Assembly: GCA_025656455.1 (NCBI GenBank)
Contig: JAHXHS010000010.1
Span: forward strand, 62,001-126,000
Origin: Candidatus Thiodiazotropha sp. (ex Epidulcina cf. delphinae)
GTDB lineage: Bacteria > Pseudomonadota > Gammaproteobacteria > Chromatiales > Chromatiaceae
Reading direction: 5' to 3'
DNA length: 64,000 nucleotides
The position numbers and the translations under genes were made by a program. Position 1 is the first letter of the stretch; every line of letters starts with the position of its first letter. The notes under the pieces were generated by a model. It searched no databases, had not been told where the DNA came from, and worked only from the letters and a program-made list of their open reading frames with translations. Positions 35,598-44,795 of this stretch are shown one piece after another.

Positions 35598-37004
35598 GTG
35601 GCAGAAAAAAGAGTCGATGTCGCCATTCTCGGGTCGGGAACAGCCGGACTGAACGCGACCAGCCAGGTCGGACCGAGCGGCAAGCGCTTTCTTCTCATCA
35701 ACGGCGGTGAACCCGGCACCACCTGCGCCAGGGTCGGATGCATGCCCTCCAAAGCGCTGATTCAGGTCGCCGAGGACTATCACCGGAGAACCCATCTGAA
35801 CCGCTACGGCGTCGACGGCCATACTGAGTTGTCCATCCATATCCCGGAAGCCATGGAGCACGTGCAGGATCTGCGCGACAACTTCGTCGACCGGGTGCTC
35901 GCCAACAGCACCGATAACATGGGAGACAAGTTCATCGAGGCCTATGCCCGATTCGCCGATCCACACACCCTGGAGCTCGACAACGGCGAGCGGGTAACGG
36001 CGGAGAAGATCATCATCGCCACCGGATCGCGTCCCGTCATCCCCGCCGCCTGGGAGGCCTTTGGCGACAGGGTGCTGACCACCGACACCTTTTTCGAACT
36101 CGAAGACTTGCCCAAATCGGTGGCTGTCGTCGGTCTCGGCGTGATCGGCCTGGAGCTGGGCCAATCGCTCAGCCGGCTCGATATCAAGGTTCACGGATTC
36201 GACATGGCACAAACTATCGGCGGGAGCAGCGATCCAGAAGTCTCGAAGATGGCCCTGGAGATCATGCAGCGGGAATTTCCCATCTATCTGGGACACGCGG
36301 TCGAAATAACCGAACAGGGCGAGCAGCTACTCGTCACCGCCGGCGAACACTCGGTGGTGGTGGATAAAGTGCTGGCGAGTCTGGGGCGGATCCCGAACGT
36401 TGACGGCCTGGCCCTGGAAAACAGCGGCCTCGAACTTGACGACCGCGGCATCCCCCTGTTTAACCCCAACACTATGCGGTGCGGCGACTCCCATATCTTC
36501 ATTGCCGGCGATGTGAATGGAGAACGTCCCATCCTGCACGAGGCCGGTGATGAAGGAAAAATCGCCGGATATAATGCCGTTAATGACAAGGTTAGGGCAT
36601 TCAGGCGCAAGATCCCGTTGGCGATCAATTTTTGCGTCCCCAATATCTGTCTTGTGGGGAAAAACTACAGCGAGCTGGACCAGGAGAAGACGGCCATCGG
36701 CGAGGTCAGGCTGGCCCCCGTGGGACGCGCCATGATCATGGGGCAGAACCGCGGCATCATTCGCGTTTACGGGGACAAATCCAGCGGCATCATACTCGGC
36801 GCAGAGATGATTACCATCCGGGGGGAGAACCTGGCCCATCTCCTCAACTGGGCCGTCTCGCAACAACTTACCGTCGGCGAGCTGATCCGCATGCCCTTTT
36901 ACCATCCGGTCATAGAAGAGGCGTTACAGGCAGCGCTCAACAACCTGTACGGCCAAGTGGAAAAGAAAAACGAAGGCCCGATCAAAGAACTCTACCTGCT
37001 CTAA
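35598..37004 (+). CDS. Dihydrolipoyl dehydrogenase-like flavoprotein
   Basis: The 468-residue class I pyridine-nucleotide disulfide oxidoreductase has the FAD motif VAILGSGTAGLNA, the redox pair C-x4-C in TTCARVGCMPSKAL, the NAD motif VAVVGLGVIGLELGQSL, and FIAGDVNGERPILHEAGDEG. The C-terminal active-site motif reads FYHPVIEEAL, where E. coli-type enzymes have HPTLSE. Family members reoxidise dihydrolipoamide of 2-oxo acid dehydrogenases. Here it stands alone with no E1 or E2 gene, so it may act elsewhere, for example in lipoate-linked sulfur or glycine metabolism (inference). GTG 35,598 has AGGAG upstream; TTG 35,583 is less likely. Confidence 0.85.
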   Translation: MAEKRVDVAILGSGTAGLNATSQVGPSGKRFLLINGGEPGTTCARVGCMPSKALIQVAEDYHRRTHLNRYGVDGHTELSIHIPEAMEHVQDLRDNFVDRVLANSTDNMGDKFIEAYARFADPHTLELDNGERVTAEKIIIATGSRPVIPAAWEAFGDRVLTTDTFFELEDLPKSVAVVGLGVIGLELGQSLSRLDIKVHGFDMAQTIGGSSDPEVSKMALEIMQREFPIYLGHAVEITEQGEQLLVTAGEHSVVVDKVLASLGRIPNVDGLALENSGLELDDRGIPLFNPNTMRCGDSHIFIAGDVNGERPILHEAGDEGKIAGYNAVNDKVRAFRRKIPLAINFCVPNICLVGKNYSELDQEKTAIGEVRLAPVGRAMIMGQNRGIIRVYGDKSSGIILGAEMITIRGENLAHLLNWAVSQQLTVGELIRMPFYHPVIEEALQAALNNLYGQVEKKNEGPIKELYLL

Positions 37005-37589
37005 CGGGAGGGGGCAGACGCCGGACCGTTTGCCGGGTCCGGTTTCTCGCCCGGATGGACGATGACGGGGCCGCAAATGCATGTGAATCACCGCAAATCT
37101 ATGCAAATGACTCTATCCCGCGTTGCAGCCCTTGTTAATGGAGCAACCATTGACTGCGGACTGCGCCTGCACCCCAAGGGCACTTCCTTCGGGCGACTCG
37201 AGTCATTTGTGGGCCTCTGAAAACGTCAAACAGTATAGGCCACTACACTAGGGATAACCCTAGCTCGGGTTATTCCCATCTAACAATTTCTCGGATTATC
37301 GTGCTTAATTACAGCGCATGGATTGAGTTGTTATGCCTTGATTAACCGCAGCAGCCAATCCATGCTGTTCATCTAAACCAGACAGGAGATAAAACGTGCG
37401 TTTCAGGGGCCGGAGTCAGGTCGATCCAGGTTATTTCCACTCGATTCTAAACCAACGGGCACGACAGAATCGAGATCCAGATGGACCGCACCTGGTTCCG
37501 CCCCACCTCGATACCGATAGGGCACGTCACAATCATTGGCTGGTTTCGATGATTCATCGTCTGAGTGTAAGAGCTCCATTGTATAGACT

Positions 37590-37709
37590 GGTTCGTCGGT
37601 TAGCCGACATCACCCATTGAAGATGCCGCTGGCAAGGAGGCCGCTGCCATGCATGGAGGGATCAATGTTCGGCACCCTTCTCTGGGTGGTGTCGGCTAAC
37701 CGACGAACC
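37590..37709. repeat. Palindromic element with GGTTCGTCGGTTAGCCGACA ends
   Basis: GGTTCGTCGGTTAGCCGACA at 37,590-37,609 is perfectly complementary to 37,690-37,709, about 80 bases apart, and similarity extends seven bases inward. It directly precedes the next element at 37,715, so two palindromic insertions lie side by side. Confidence 0.65.
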
Positions 37710-37714
37710 CTTTT

Positions 37715-37854
37715 TATTAACCCGGCAGCCAAATATGTTACGTTCAGGGCTTCAAGCATGCCCTTGATCAAGAGCATGCTTGAAGCCCCTAACCAATTGA
37801 TCGAGTATAGGACATTACACTAGTAAAGACAGGCCGCTGTATGCCGGGTTAATA
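37715..37854. repeat. 140-bp member of the TATTAACCCGGC family with an internal hairpin
   Basis: Ends are TATTAACCCGGC and GCCGGGTTAATA. Inside, GGGCTTCAAGCATGC (37,747-37,761) and its inverse (37,774-37,788) make a perfect 15-bp hairpin. The right inner sequence, AAAGACAGGCCG, recurs as AAAGATAGGCCG at 39,020, linking this copy to the one in the cmoA-cmoB gap. cmoB ends 12 bases beyond. Confidence 0.7.
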
Positions 37855-37865
37855 GCAGCATCACC

Positions 37866-38843
37866 CTATGCCGCATTGGCGAGCAGGATGGCCCGACGCG
37901 GCGCCGGGTAACCCTCTATGGTCAGACCCGAATCAAGCGGGTCGAGATAGTCTGACAGGGATTCAAAACGCATCCACTGCGTGGCGCGTTGCTCTTCGAC
38001 ACGGGTAACCGAAACATCTATCAATCTCACATTGGTAAATCCCGCGCGCTGTAGCCAGCTTTGTAGTGTCTTTGGCGTGGGAATGAACCAGACATTTCGC
38101 ATTTTGGCATAACGCCCTTTCGGGACTAACACCTCACCCTCTCTACCTTCGATGACCAGCGTCTCCAAAACCAGTTCCCCGCCTCTGCGTAAGGCACCCT
38201 TGAGTTCGGCAAGATGGGCTAACGGCGACTGGCGATGGTAGAAGACGCCCATGGAGAAAACCGTGTCAAAGGCCCTCAGTTCAGCGGGCACCTGCTCGAT
38301 ACCGAGGGGAAAAAGATGGGCCGGCTGATGATGACCGAGAAAATGTTTCATGGCCTCGAATTGGATAACGAATAACTGGGTCGGATCGATGCCGATCACC
38401 AGCGCCGCCCCCTCGCCTAGCATGCGCCAGGCATGGTAGCCGTTCCCGCAACCGACATCCAGCACGACCCGGTTCGCCAGCGGCACAATATGCGGTTGCA
38501 GGCGCTGCCATTTCATATCGGATCGCCACTCAGTATCAAGATCAATACCGCACAGCTCGTAGGGTCCCTTGCGCCAAGGGTGAAGCCGCTGCAAGGCATC
38601 GATCACCCGGATCCGGGTCGGCTCGTCGCAATCGTCCACGCCGCCTGCCCTTACCCTGGCGCTACGAAGATCGACTGAGGAGATCGGCATATCCGGCAAC
38701 TGCCCCAAGGCCTCACGCCACGCCACCATATCCCCATGGCATTTATCGCGCCAGACTGTAGCAACCTGCTGTGGCAGCACCTCAAGCCACGGGGCCAAAG
38801 GCCCATCCATAAAGGGCAGCCGCCATTCCCACCCTTTATTCAT
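37866..38843 (-). CDS. cmoB: tRNA U34 carboxymethyltransferase CmoB
   Basis: CmoB transfers a carboxymethyl group from carboxy-SAM to 5-hydroxyuridine at tRNA position 34, giving cmo5U. The 325 residues contain the N-terminal WRLPFMDGPLAPWLE-type region, then a SAM domain with VLDVGCGNGYHAWRMLGEGA, FDTVFSMGVFYHRQSPLAHL and the C-terminal FTNVRLIDVSVT. The partner cmoA lies upstream on the same strand, 402 bases away, with a large palindromic element between. The ATG at 38,843 is preceded by AGGGGAAGAG, a Shine-Dalgarno sequence supplied by the repeat arm. Confidence 0.95.
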   Translation of the reverse strand: MNKGWEWRLPFMDGPLAPWLEVLPQQVATVWRDKCHGDMVAWREALGQLPDMPISSVDLRSARVRAGGVDDCDEPTRIRVIDALQRLHPWRKGPYELCGIDLDTEWRSDMKWQRLQPHIVPLANRVVLDVGCGNGYHAWRMLGEGAALVIGIDPTQLFVIQFEAMKHFLGHHQPAHLFPLGIEQVPAELRAFDTVFSMGVFYHRQSPLAHLAELKGALRRGGELVLETLVIEGREGEVLVPKGRYAKMRNVWFIPTPKTLQSWLQRAGFTNVRLIDVSVTRVEEQRATQWMRFESLSDYLDPLDSGLTIEGYPAPRRAILLANAA

Positions 38844-38845
38844 TT

Positions 38846-39243
38846 GGCTCTTCCCCTATTCGGGTGGGTAAAAAGGTCAAATGCAACAAACCCTATCAAG
38901 CAGGGCTTGTCCGCAAATGAACGCGAATAAACGCAAATTTACTGTGCGTGATCTCATACCATGGCTCCGCTTATCCGGTGTTTATCCTCGCAGTTCATCC
39001 CTCACCCATTGATTTAGAGAAAGATAGGCCGTCTTGTGCCGGGTTAATAGAACCCACCATCCGCAAAGAATCTTCAGACCTTGCATGCTTGATGAGAGAT
39101 ATTTTGTAATGATAGAAAACCATCAAGGCAAACGACAGGATGGATTATTTACATTTGCGTTCATTCGCGGACAATCAGTTTTGAGTTGGAGAACTGAACC
39201 CTAGTGATTTGTATGATCTACCCACCCGATCAGGAGAAGAGCC
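38846..39243. repeat. 398-bp nested palindrome filling the cmoA-cmoB gap (copy B)
   Basis: Outer arms GGCTCTTCCCCTATTCGGGT (38,846-38,870) and its inverse (39,219-39,243) match at 22 of 25 positions and belong to the family of copy A at 3,457. Inner arms TTGTCCGCAAATGAACGC (38,907-38,924) and 39,157-39,174 match at 17 of 18. A TATTAACCCGGC-family end lies at 39,020-39,049. One outer arm stops two bases before the cmoA stop codon and the other begins two bases before the cmoB start. Without it the two genes would nearly touch. Confidence 0.7.
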
Positions 39244-39245
39244 AT

Positions 39246-39971
39246 TCATTTAATCGCCAGCAGGGAGACAAAGTTGAAACACTGAAACCAGACTTCAACG
39301 GTACTGAAACCCACCTTGTGCAACCTTTGCCTATGGCATGCCAAGGTCTCCGGTATGAGGACATCCTCAAGTGCGGTCCGTTTCTGGCTGATCTCCAGCT
39401 CGGAATAGCCCTGAGTCTTTTTGAACCCGTGATGCATCTCGGTGAACAGCTGCTGGGTAAGATCGTCCGGCAGGGCGATCTTTTCGGAGAGCAGCAACAG
39501 ACCATCCGGTAACATCCCCTCATAGATACCCTGCAGAAGAGGAAGCCGATCAGCCGCGGGAATGAACTGCAAGGTAAAATTCAGGGTCACCATCGATGCC
39601 TGACGAATCCGGATATGGCGTATGTCTGCGCATATCAGTTCGACTGGCGGGCCCTGCCCCTTATCCGCTAGACGCTCTCTGGCGCCGGCTAGCATGGCGG
39701 GTGAGTTATCGACGGCAACGATGAGAAAATCCTTATTTTTCACGGCAGATCGAATCGCCTGCGTTGCCGCGCCCAGGGAACAGCCCAGATCGTAACAACA
39801 TGAGCCTGGTTTCACCCGCTGTGCCGCCAGGGTCCCGGTCATGTTGATAATCGTGCCATAACCGGGAACCGACCGATTTATCATATCGGGAAAAACATTC
39901 GCTACCCGCTCGTCGAACACGAAATCGGCAACGTTTTCCTTGGCATCCGCGTACAGCCTGTCTCTATTCAC
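39246..39971 (-). CDS. cmoA: Carboxy-S-adenosyl-L-methionine synthase CmoA
   Basis: CmoA makes carboxy-SAM from SAM and prephenate for CmoB. The 241-residue enzyme has FVFDERVANVFPDMINRSVPGY, the SAM loop CCYDLGCSLGAATQAIR, VAVDNSPAMLAGAR and FTLQFIPAADRLPLLQGIYEGM, all as in orthologues. It starts within the stop of the MFS gene on the same strand (ATGA). Transcription continues toward cmoB through the repeat described above. Confidence 0.95.
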   Translation of the reverse strand: MNRDRLYADAKENVADFVFDERVANVFPDMINRSVPGYGTIINMTGTLAAQRVKPGSCCYDLGCSLGAATQAIRSAVKNKDFLIVAVDNSPAMLAGARERLADKGQGPPVELICADIRHIRIRQASMVTLNFTLQFIPAADRLPLLQGIYEGMLPDGLLLLSEKIALPDDLTQQLFTEMHHGFKKTQGYSELEISQKRTALEDVLIPETLACHRQRLHKVGFSTVEVWFQCFNFVSLLAIK

Positions 39972-41263
39972 GAAGGAAACAGATCCCTGTCCTGGGCAGC
40001 CCGCTCTCCCGCTTCCACATCCACCAGGCTCAGCAACACCCCTCCCAGGATGAACAGCAGGCTGATCGAGAGGATTGAGAGTCGGGCGTCACCGGTGAGA
40101 AGCGCGATCCAGCCCATCAGCATCGGTCCCAGAACGACAGCGAATTTACCCAGCATATTGTAGAATCCGAAAAACTCCGCCGACTGATGGCGGGGAATCA
40201 GGCGGGCAAAGAGGGAACGTGAGAGCGCCTGTATCCCTCCCTGCACCAGACCAATGGCCATCGCCAACAGGTAGAACTCCCATACCGAATCCATATGGTA
40301 GGCCCAGACCAGGATAAGCAAGTAGATAAAGATAGCCAGCATGATACCTTGTTTGGGGCCCCGCCTGCCGCCGATCGAGCCGAAAAAGAGTGCTGCCGGA
40401 AAACCGATGAACTGGGTGATCAAAAGGGCAATCATGAGGTTGTTCGCATCAAACCCGATGGAGAGCCCGAAGTCTACCGCCATTCTGACAATGGTATCCA
40501 CGCCGTCGATATAACACCAGTAGGCCAGAAGAAAAAGAAAGGTCATACGCAGCTGCTTGAGCTTGCCGAAGGTACCAGCCAATTGGCGAAATCCGGCCGA
40601 GACCCATCCCTTCCGTACCGCATTATCGGATGAAGGCTCCTTGACCAACAGAAACAGGGGAATGGAGAAGAGCGCCCACCAGACAGCAACGCTGATAAAC
40701 GAAAGCCTGACCGCTTCCGCCGCATTCTCGAGTCCGAAGGCCTCAGGATAGAGGGTCATCAGCACATCGCCAGCAAACAACAATCCCCCGCCCAGGTAAC
40801 CGAAGGCGAAACCATAGGCTGAAACCCGATCATAATGTTGCCTCCGGGCAACCGATAGCAACAGGGCATCATAGAAAATATTGCCCCCGGAAAATCCCAG
40901 TACGCCGAAGCCATAGAGGATCAGCGCCATCACCCAGTTACCCATGGCTACCAGATAGAGGGCGCCGGTCATGACAATGCCCATGGCGGCGAAAAACAGC
41001 AAAAAGCGCTTTTTCGCACCAGCCTGGTCTGCCAACGCGCCAAGCAACGGCGCCAGGCAGACAATGATGATGCTTGCCAGTGAGTTGGCCATTCCCAGAC
41101 GAAATGTGCTCTCCGCGGCTGTCGCTTCCACGCTCCAGAATTGCTTGAAAAAAACCGGAAAGAATCCCGCCATCACGGTGACGGCGAATGCGGAATTCGC
41201 CCAGTCATAGAGACTCCACGCCAACACCCCGGGCCGTCCAAGAAGCCGCCTGCTCCGTCCCAT
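39968..41263 (-). CDS. MFS transporter, UMF1/Atg22-like
   Basis: The 431-residue inner-membrane protein has about 11-12 hydrophobic helices and the UMF1-type opening AWSLYDWANSAFAVTVMAGFFPVFFKQFW, with ANSLASIIIVCLAPLLGALADQAGAKKRFL after the second helix. Prokaryotic members are of unknown substrate; the family is related to the vacuolar Atg22 amino-acid exporter. It lies three bases after the response regulator gene and overlaps cmoA, so kinase, regulator, transporter and cmoAB may form one leftward operon. Confidence 0.88.
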   Translation of the reverse strand: MGRSRRLLGRPGVLAWSLYDWANSAFAVTVMAGFFPVFFKQFWSVEATAAESTFRLGMANSLASIIIVCLAPLLGALADQAGAKKRFLLFFAAMGIVMTGALYLVAMGNWVMALILYGFGVLGFSGGNIFYDALLLSVARRQHYDRVSAYGFAFGYLGGGLLFAGDVLMTLYPEAFGLENAAEAVRLSFISVAVWWALFSIPLFLLVKEPSSDNAVRKGWVSAGFRQLAGTFGKLKQLRMTFLFLLAYWCYIDGVDTIVRMAVDFGLSIGFDANNLMIALLITQFIGFPAALFFGSIGGRRGPKQGIMLAIFIYLLILVWAYHMDSVWEFYLLAMAIGLVQGGIQALSRSLFARLIPRHQSAEFFGFYNMLGKFAVVLGPMLMGWIALLTGDARLSILSISLLFILGGVLLSLVDVEAGERAAQDRDLFPS

Positions 41264-41266
41264 CCC

Positions 41267-41902
41267 TTAGTCTTCGGCCTGCTGATCGGTGAGGGTGAGA
41301 TTGGCACTGATGGCCATTCGCACCAGATCGGCAAGGGAACCGGCTTCCATCTTTTCCATGACCCTGGCCCGATGGGCCTCCACGGTCTTGGCGCTGACCC
41401 CCAAACCCGTGGCAATCTCCTTGTTCGCCTTGCCATTGGTCACCATCACCATCACTTCATGCTCCCGTGGTGTCAGACGCGCCAGACGGGTTGCTATCTC
41501 TGCCCTTTGCGACTGCATATCCCGTTGCTTCACATCCAGCGCCATCGCATAGCGGATATTCTCAAGCAGCAGTTCATCATTGAAGGGTTTCTCGATAAAG
41601 TCGACCGCGCCCGCCTTCATCGCCCGCACCGCCATGGGCACATCGCCGTGACCGGTGATAATGATCACCGGAATGGCGATCTGATTGGCCTGCAGATACT
41701 CCTGCAACTCAAGACCGCTCATCCCCGGCATGCGCACATCCAGCAGCAGACAACCTGACCGGCCGGGGTAGTAGCTGCCGATAAAGGCATCCGCTGACTC
41801 AAAGGTCTCCACCTCCATGGAAACCGATTCAATCAGCCATTTGAGAGAGTTTCGCATTGCCTGGTCATCATCCACCACGAAAACTGTCGGTCGTTTACTC
41901 AT
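41267..41902 (-). CDS. FixJ-family two-component response regulator
   Basis: About 211 residues: a receiver with the DDD acidic cluster, phospho-acceptor aspartate in LLLDVRMPGMSG, TGHGDVPMAVRAMKAGAVDFIEKPF with the conserved Lys, then a LuxR-type helix-turn-helix (LTPREHEVMVMVTNGKANKEIATGLGVSAKTVEAHRARVMEKM). The GHGDVPMAV signature marks the FixJ/TtrR/DctR group. It is encoded with the PAS kinase upstream. ATG 41,902 is chosen; a TTG at 41,908 overlapping the kinase stop would add two residues. Target genes cannot be read here. Confidence 0.92.
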   Translation of the reverse strand: MSKRPTVFVVDDDQAMRNSLKWLIESVSMEVETFESADAFIGSYYPGRSGCLLLDVRMPGMSGLELQEYLQANQIAIPVIIITGHGDVPMAVRAMKAGAVDFIEKPFNDELLLENIRYAMALDVKQRDMQSQRAEIATRLARLTPREHEVMVMVTNGKANKEIATGLGVSAKTVEAHRARVMEKMEAGSLADLVRMAISANLTLTDQQAED

Positions 41903-41904
41903 CG

Positions 41905-44457
41905 TCAAAAACCTGCTAATTCGAGTGTCGGGTCGGTTGGAAGAATCACATGAAAGCTTGCGCCTTTGCCGATCTTGGAGATGACCTCAATCCGCCCATT
42001 GTGATCCTGCATGATCTTTTGACTGATTCGCAATCCCATGCCCATGCCGCTCTCCTTGGTTGAAAAGAAAGCATCAAACAGATGCTTGAGGGTGTCTGCC
42101 TCCATCCCGGGTCCGGTATCCCTGACGAGTACCATCACCTTCCCGGCATCAATTTTTCGAGTCTGCAACAGCAGTCTTCTCTGATCGGGAGCGACCTGCT
42201 TCATGGCATCGATCCCATTGCGAATCAAATTCAGCAATACTTGTTCAATCTGCACCAGATCGACCTGAACAGGCAACACCTGTTCACTGAGATCGAGAGA
42301 GATCTCAACCTGTTGCCGGTTGGCCTCGGACTCGATGAACGAGGTGACCTCCAACACCAGATGATTGAGATTCACCACCTCGTGCTCTTGCGGACGTTTC
42401 ACCACCAAGCTGCGAAGGCGCTTTATGATCTCACCGGCGCGTTCTGCCTGAGCGGTGATCTGCGCCATGGCGTCCACCAGCTCCGCCTCGCCGCCGATGC
42501 CCGATTGCAAACGCCGGACACAGCCGCTGGCGAAGTTGATAATCGCGGAGAGCGGTTGATTCAATTCATGCGCCAAGCCGGTGGACATCTCCCCCATGGT
42601 GCTGAGCCGGCACACATGCACCAGCTCAGACTGATGCTGTCTGCTCTGCATCTCAGCAATACGCATCTGGGTAAAGTCACGACCATAGATATTCACGTAA
42701 TCCAGCTCCCTGATAGGCGCTAGCTGGAGGGAAAAGATCTGCTCTTCCAGGTTGATTTCATATTCCTTGTTGATACCCTCCTTGAGGACACTGGCAACCA
42801 GATTCTTCCAATACAGCGGCAAGGTCTGGCCTCGTTCGCAATCCCAGTATGCCATCAGGGGCACACTGGCGGCATTGGCGTAGACGATGACCCCACGATT
42901 GTTGATGCGCAGCACTGGACTGGGATTCTCACTGGCGAGTTTCGCCAAGCTGGTAATCTCTCGCTCTGCCTGCTTGCGCCCCGTGACATCGCGCAAATAG
43001 ACGTTAAATACCGTTTGCTGCTGAAGATGGATCGAAATGACCGAGCACTCGACCGCCTTCTCCTCACCATGCATGGTTGTCGCCAGCATTGGCTGCCCGC
43101 GACAGGTATCATCGCTGGCGCTCTTTCTGATACAGCCTCCCAACATACAACGGAAAAGATCCCGGTCGTGGGGGACGATCGCCATCTCCTCCAGGCGGTG
43201 GCCGATCAGTTGTCCCCGATGATAGCCGAGGGTTTTCAACGCTGTACCATTCACTTCGACGACCATCCCCTGCTCATCCAGGGTGATGATCGAGTCCATG
43301 GAATTGTCGAACAGCGCGCTTTTCAGAACCTCCGTTTCCCTTATCCGCTTCTCCTGCTTGTCACGCAAGGTGTCACGCGCCGTGATCAGCTGGCGAAAAA
43401 AGGCCTTCACCCAATCCTCCAGAAGCAGGAGTTGATTACCTTTTTTTATGACGGGCTGCTCTATCCCCAGCGCCTGCTGCCCGAAGCGTGAAATCCGTTG
43501 CAGGACGTGGCTGATCTTGGTCGAAATCAAATAGATGATCACCGAGAAGGCCACGACATAGACCAGCGCCGCCAATAACCGATCCTGCTGCGCCAGTTTG
43601 GTGATGTTTTGAATGGTCTTTTGCACGGCAACGCGGGAGACCAGGGTGGTGAAGAGCAAGCTCTGCTCCATGGCTTGGTAGCTGGTCAGTGCTTGAGAGG
43701 TCAGCAGGTAATGTTCCCGCCATTCCTGCAGGTGAGAACCTTCCTTAACCTGTTGGGTATCACTGCTGACCAACAATTTCTGATTGTCGGCGTCGATCAG
43801 CGCAATCAATGTATCGGTGCCATGCACCATCTCTTGCGACTCGGCGAGAAATCGCTCATCCACGGCAACGATCAACAACAGGACGGCGGGATCACTGTCG
43901 GGATAAACGCTGATATTCGACCATACCAGCAGATAGGGCGATTGATCGACGAGAGTGATCATCGTCTCGTCACGCCCGGTATATTGATCGAGGACCCGGT
44001 CGAGAGAGAATGGCAGCAGTTGCTTTTGGTAGATCTCCCTGGGATCTCCCTGACTGTCCAGTATTACAATATGGCTGGGCTCAATCGAACCCAGACTGGG
44101 GTGGCCGGGTTCGAGCCACTCCGGGGGTTGACCGCTGTAGCGCCTCGATTGCCCCTGCGAATTCTGCCATGCGGGTGAGTTGATATAGCTGAAGATCTGC
44201 CAATGATAAGAGAGACTGTGTCCCGCCTGTTGCCACTCCTGCAAAAACCGTTCGAATCGGTGGCGGGTCTCAACGGCCCGGACATCCAAGCGCCTGACCA
44301 GCTCATTATGAAATACCTGCTCCAGTCGTTCACCCTGAACGGGATCCAACATCAGCCAGGTCACCAGACCGCACAAAATACCCACCAACAGGGATAGGGC
44401 AGGCAGGGGTATGCTTGCCAGCCAAGCTCGTCGCATTATTGATCCGGTTTTACTCAT
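41905..44457 (-). CDS. Membrane sensor histidine kinase with two PAS domains
   Basis: The 850-residue protein has one helix at about 12-37, a periplasmic domain of some 250 residues, a second helix at about 294-312, a PAS domain (377-500; SMDSIITLDEQGMVVEVNGTALKTLGY), a second PAS (about 520-620; SENPSPVLRINNRGVIVYAN), HisKA with the phospho-accepting His in STGLAHELNQPLSAIINFA, and HATPase with NLIRNGIDAM and GPGMEADTLKHLFDAFFSTKESGMGMGL. It is the FixL/DctB-like partner of the adjacent FixJ-type regulator. The ligand is unknown; the periplasmic part suggests sensing outside the cytoplasm. Confidence 0.92.
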   Translation of the reverse strand: MSKTGSIMRRAWLASIPLPALSLLVGILCGLVTWLMLDPVQGERLEQVFHNELVRRLDVRAVETRHRFERFLQEWQQAGHSLSYHWQIFSYINSPAWQNSQGQSRRYSGQPPEWLEPGHPSLGSIEPSHIVILDSQGDPREIYQKQLLPFSLDRVLDQYTGRDETMITLVDQSPYLLVWSNISVYPDSDPAVLLLIVAVDERFLAESQEMVHGTDTLIALIDADNQKLLVSSDTQQVKEGSHLQEWREHYLLTSQALTSYQAMEQSLLFTTLVSRVAVQKTIQNITKLAQQDRLLAALVYVVAFSVIIYLISTKISHVLQRISRFGQQALGIEQPVIKKGNQLLLLEDWVKAFFRQLITARDTLRDKQEKRIRETEVLKSALFDNSMDSIITLDEQGMVVEVNGTALKTLGYHRGQLIGHRLEEMAIVPHDRDLFRCMLGGCIRKSASDDTCRGQPMLATTMHGEEKAVECSVISIHLQQQTVFNVYLRDVTGRKQAEREITSLAKLASENPSPVLRINNRGVIVYANAASVPLMAYWDCERGQTLPLYWKNLVASVLKEGINKEYEINLEEQIFSLQLAPIRELDYVNIYGRDFTQMRIAEMQSRQHQSELVHVCRLSTMGEMSTGLAHELNQPLSAIINFASGCVRRLQSGIGGEAELVDAMAQITAQAERAGEIIKRLRSLVVKRPQEHEVVNLNHLVLEVTSFIESEANRQQVEISLDLSEQVLPVQVDLVQIEQVLLNLIRNGIDAMKQVAPDQRRLLLQTRKIDAGKVMVLVRDTGPGMEADTLKHLFDAFFSTKESGMGMGLRISQKIMQDHNGRIEVISKIGKGASFHVILPTDPTLELAGF

Positions 44458-44795
44458 GCGGCGGATAACCGGTATGGGAAGAGGGTCCGACCGGCATTGT
44501 CATAACAATCCATGAATTCCCAATAAATTAATTTTATGGAAAGAGAAGGAATCAAGGACCTCTTTTTACTCTTGTTGTCGTCGTGAATCCAGTTTCATCC
44601 GGGTTAAACCTGCGGCGACGATCCATTCCCGTCAAAAAAGACCCGCATCCCTCCTCCCGTGGGCGTCATTCAGCCTCCCAGGACAGCACCGTCAGACTAA
44701 CAGACAGGCAAAAAAAAGACGCTGAATGCGTCTTCTTAGTAAGAGAATTCCAGCTCGCTGGAAAAAGTTCTTATTATCAGGAGGTACGGTCGAGA
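44458..44795. other. Region between the kinase and PilZ genes, 338 bases
   Basis: It holds the leader of the kinase gene and the terminator of the PilZ gene (44,710-44,734). No coding sequence is supported; CATCCGGGTTAAACCTG near 44,597 faintly resembles a repeat end. Confidence 0.4.
44710..44734 (-). terminator. Intrinsic terminator of the PilZ gene
   Basis: Read leftward, AAGACGC-ATTCA-GCGTCTT is a 7-bp stem followed by eight T. It lies about 60 bases after the PilZ stop. Confidence 0.8.

Larger units (their letters stand above)
37005..37865. other. 861-base gene-free stretch rich in inverted repeats
   Basis: No supported gene. It contains TAGGCCACTACACTAG with GGGATAACCC / GGGTTATTCCC near 37,230-37,280, the 20-bp palindrome at 37,590-37,709 and the 140-bp family member at 37,715-37,854. 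TATAGGACATTACACTAG inside the latter resembles the 37,230 sequence and, in reverse, 62,300-62,320. Confidence 0.5.
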
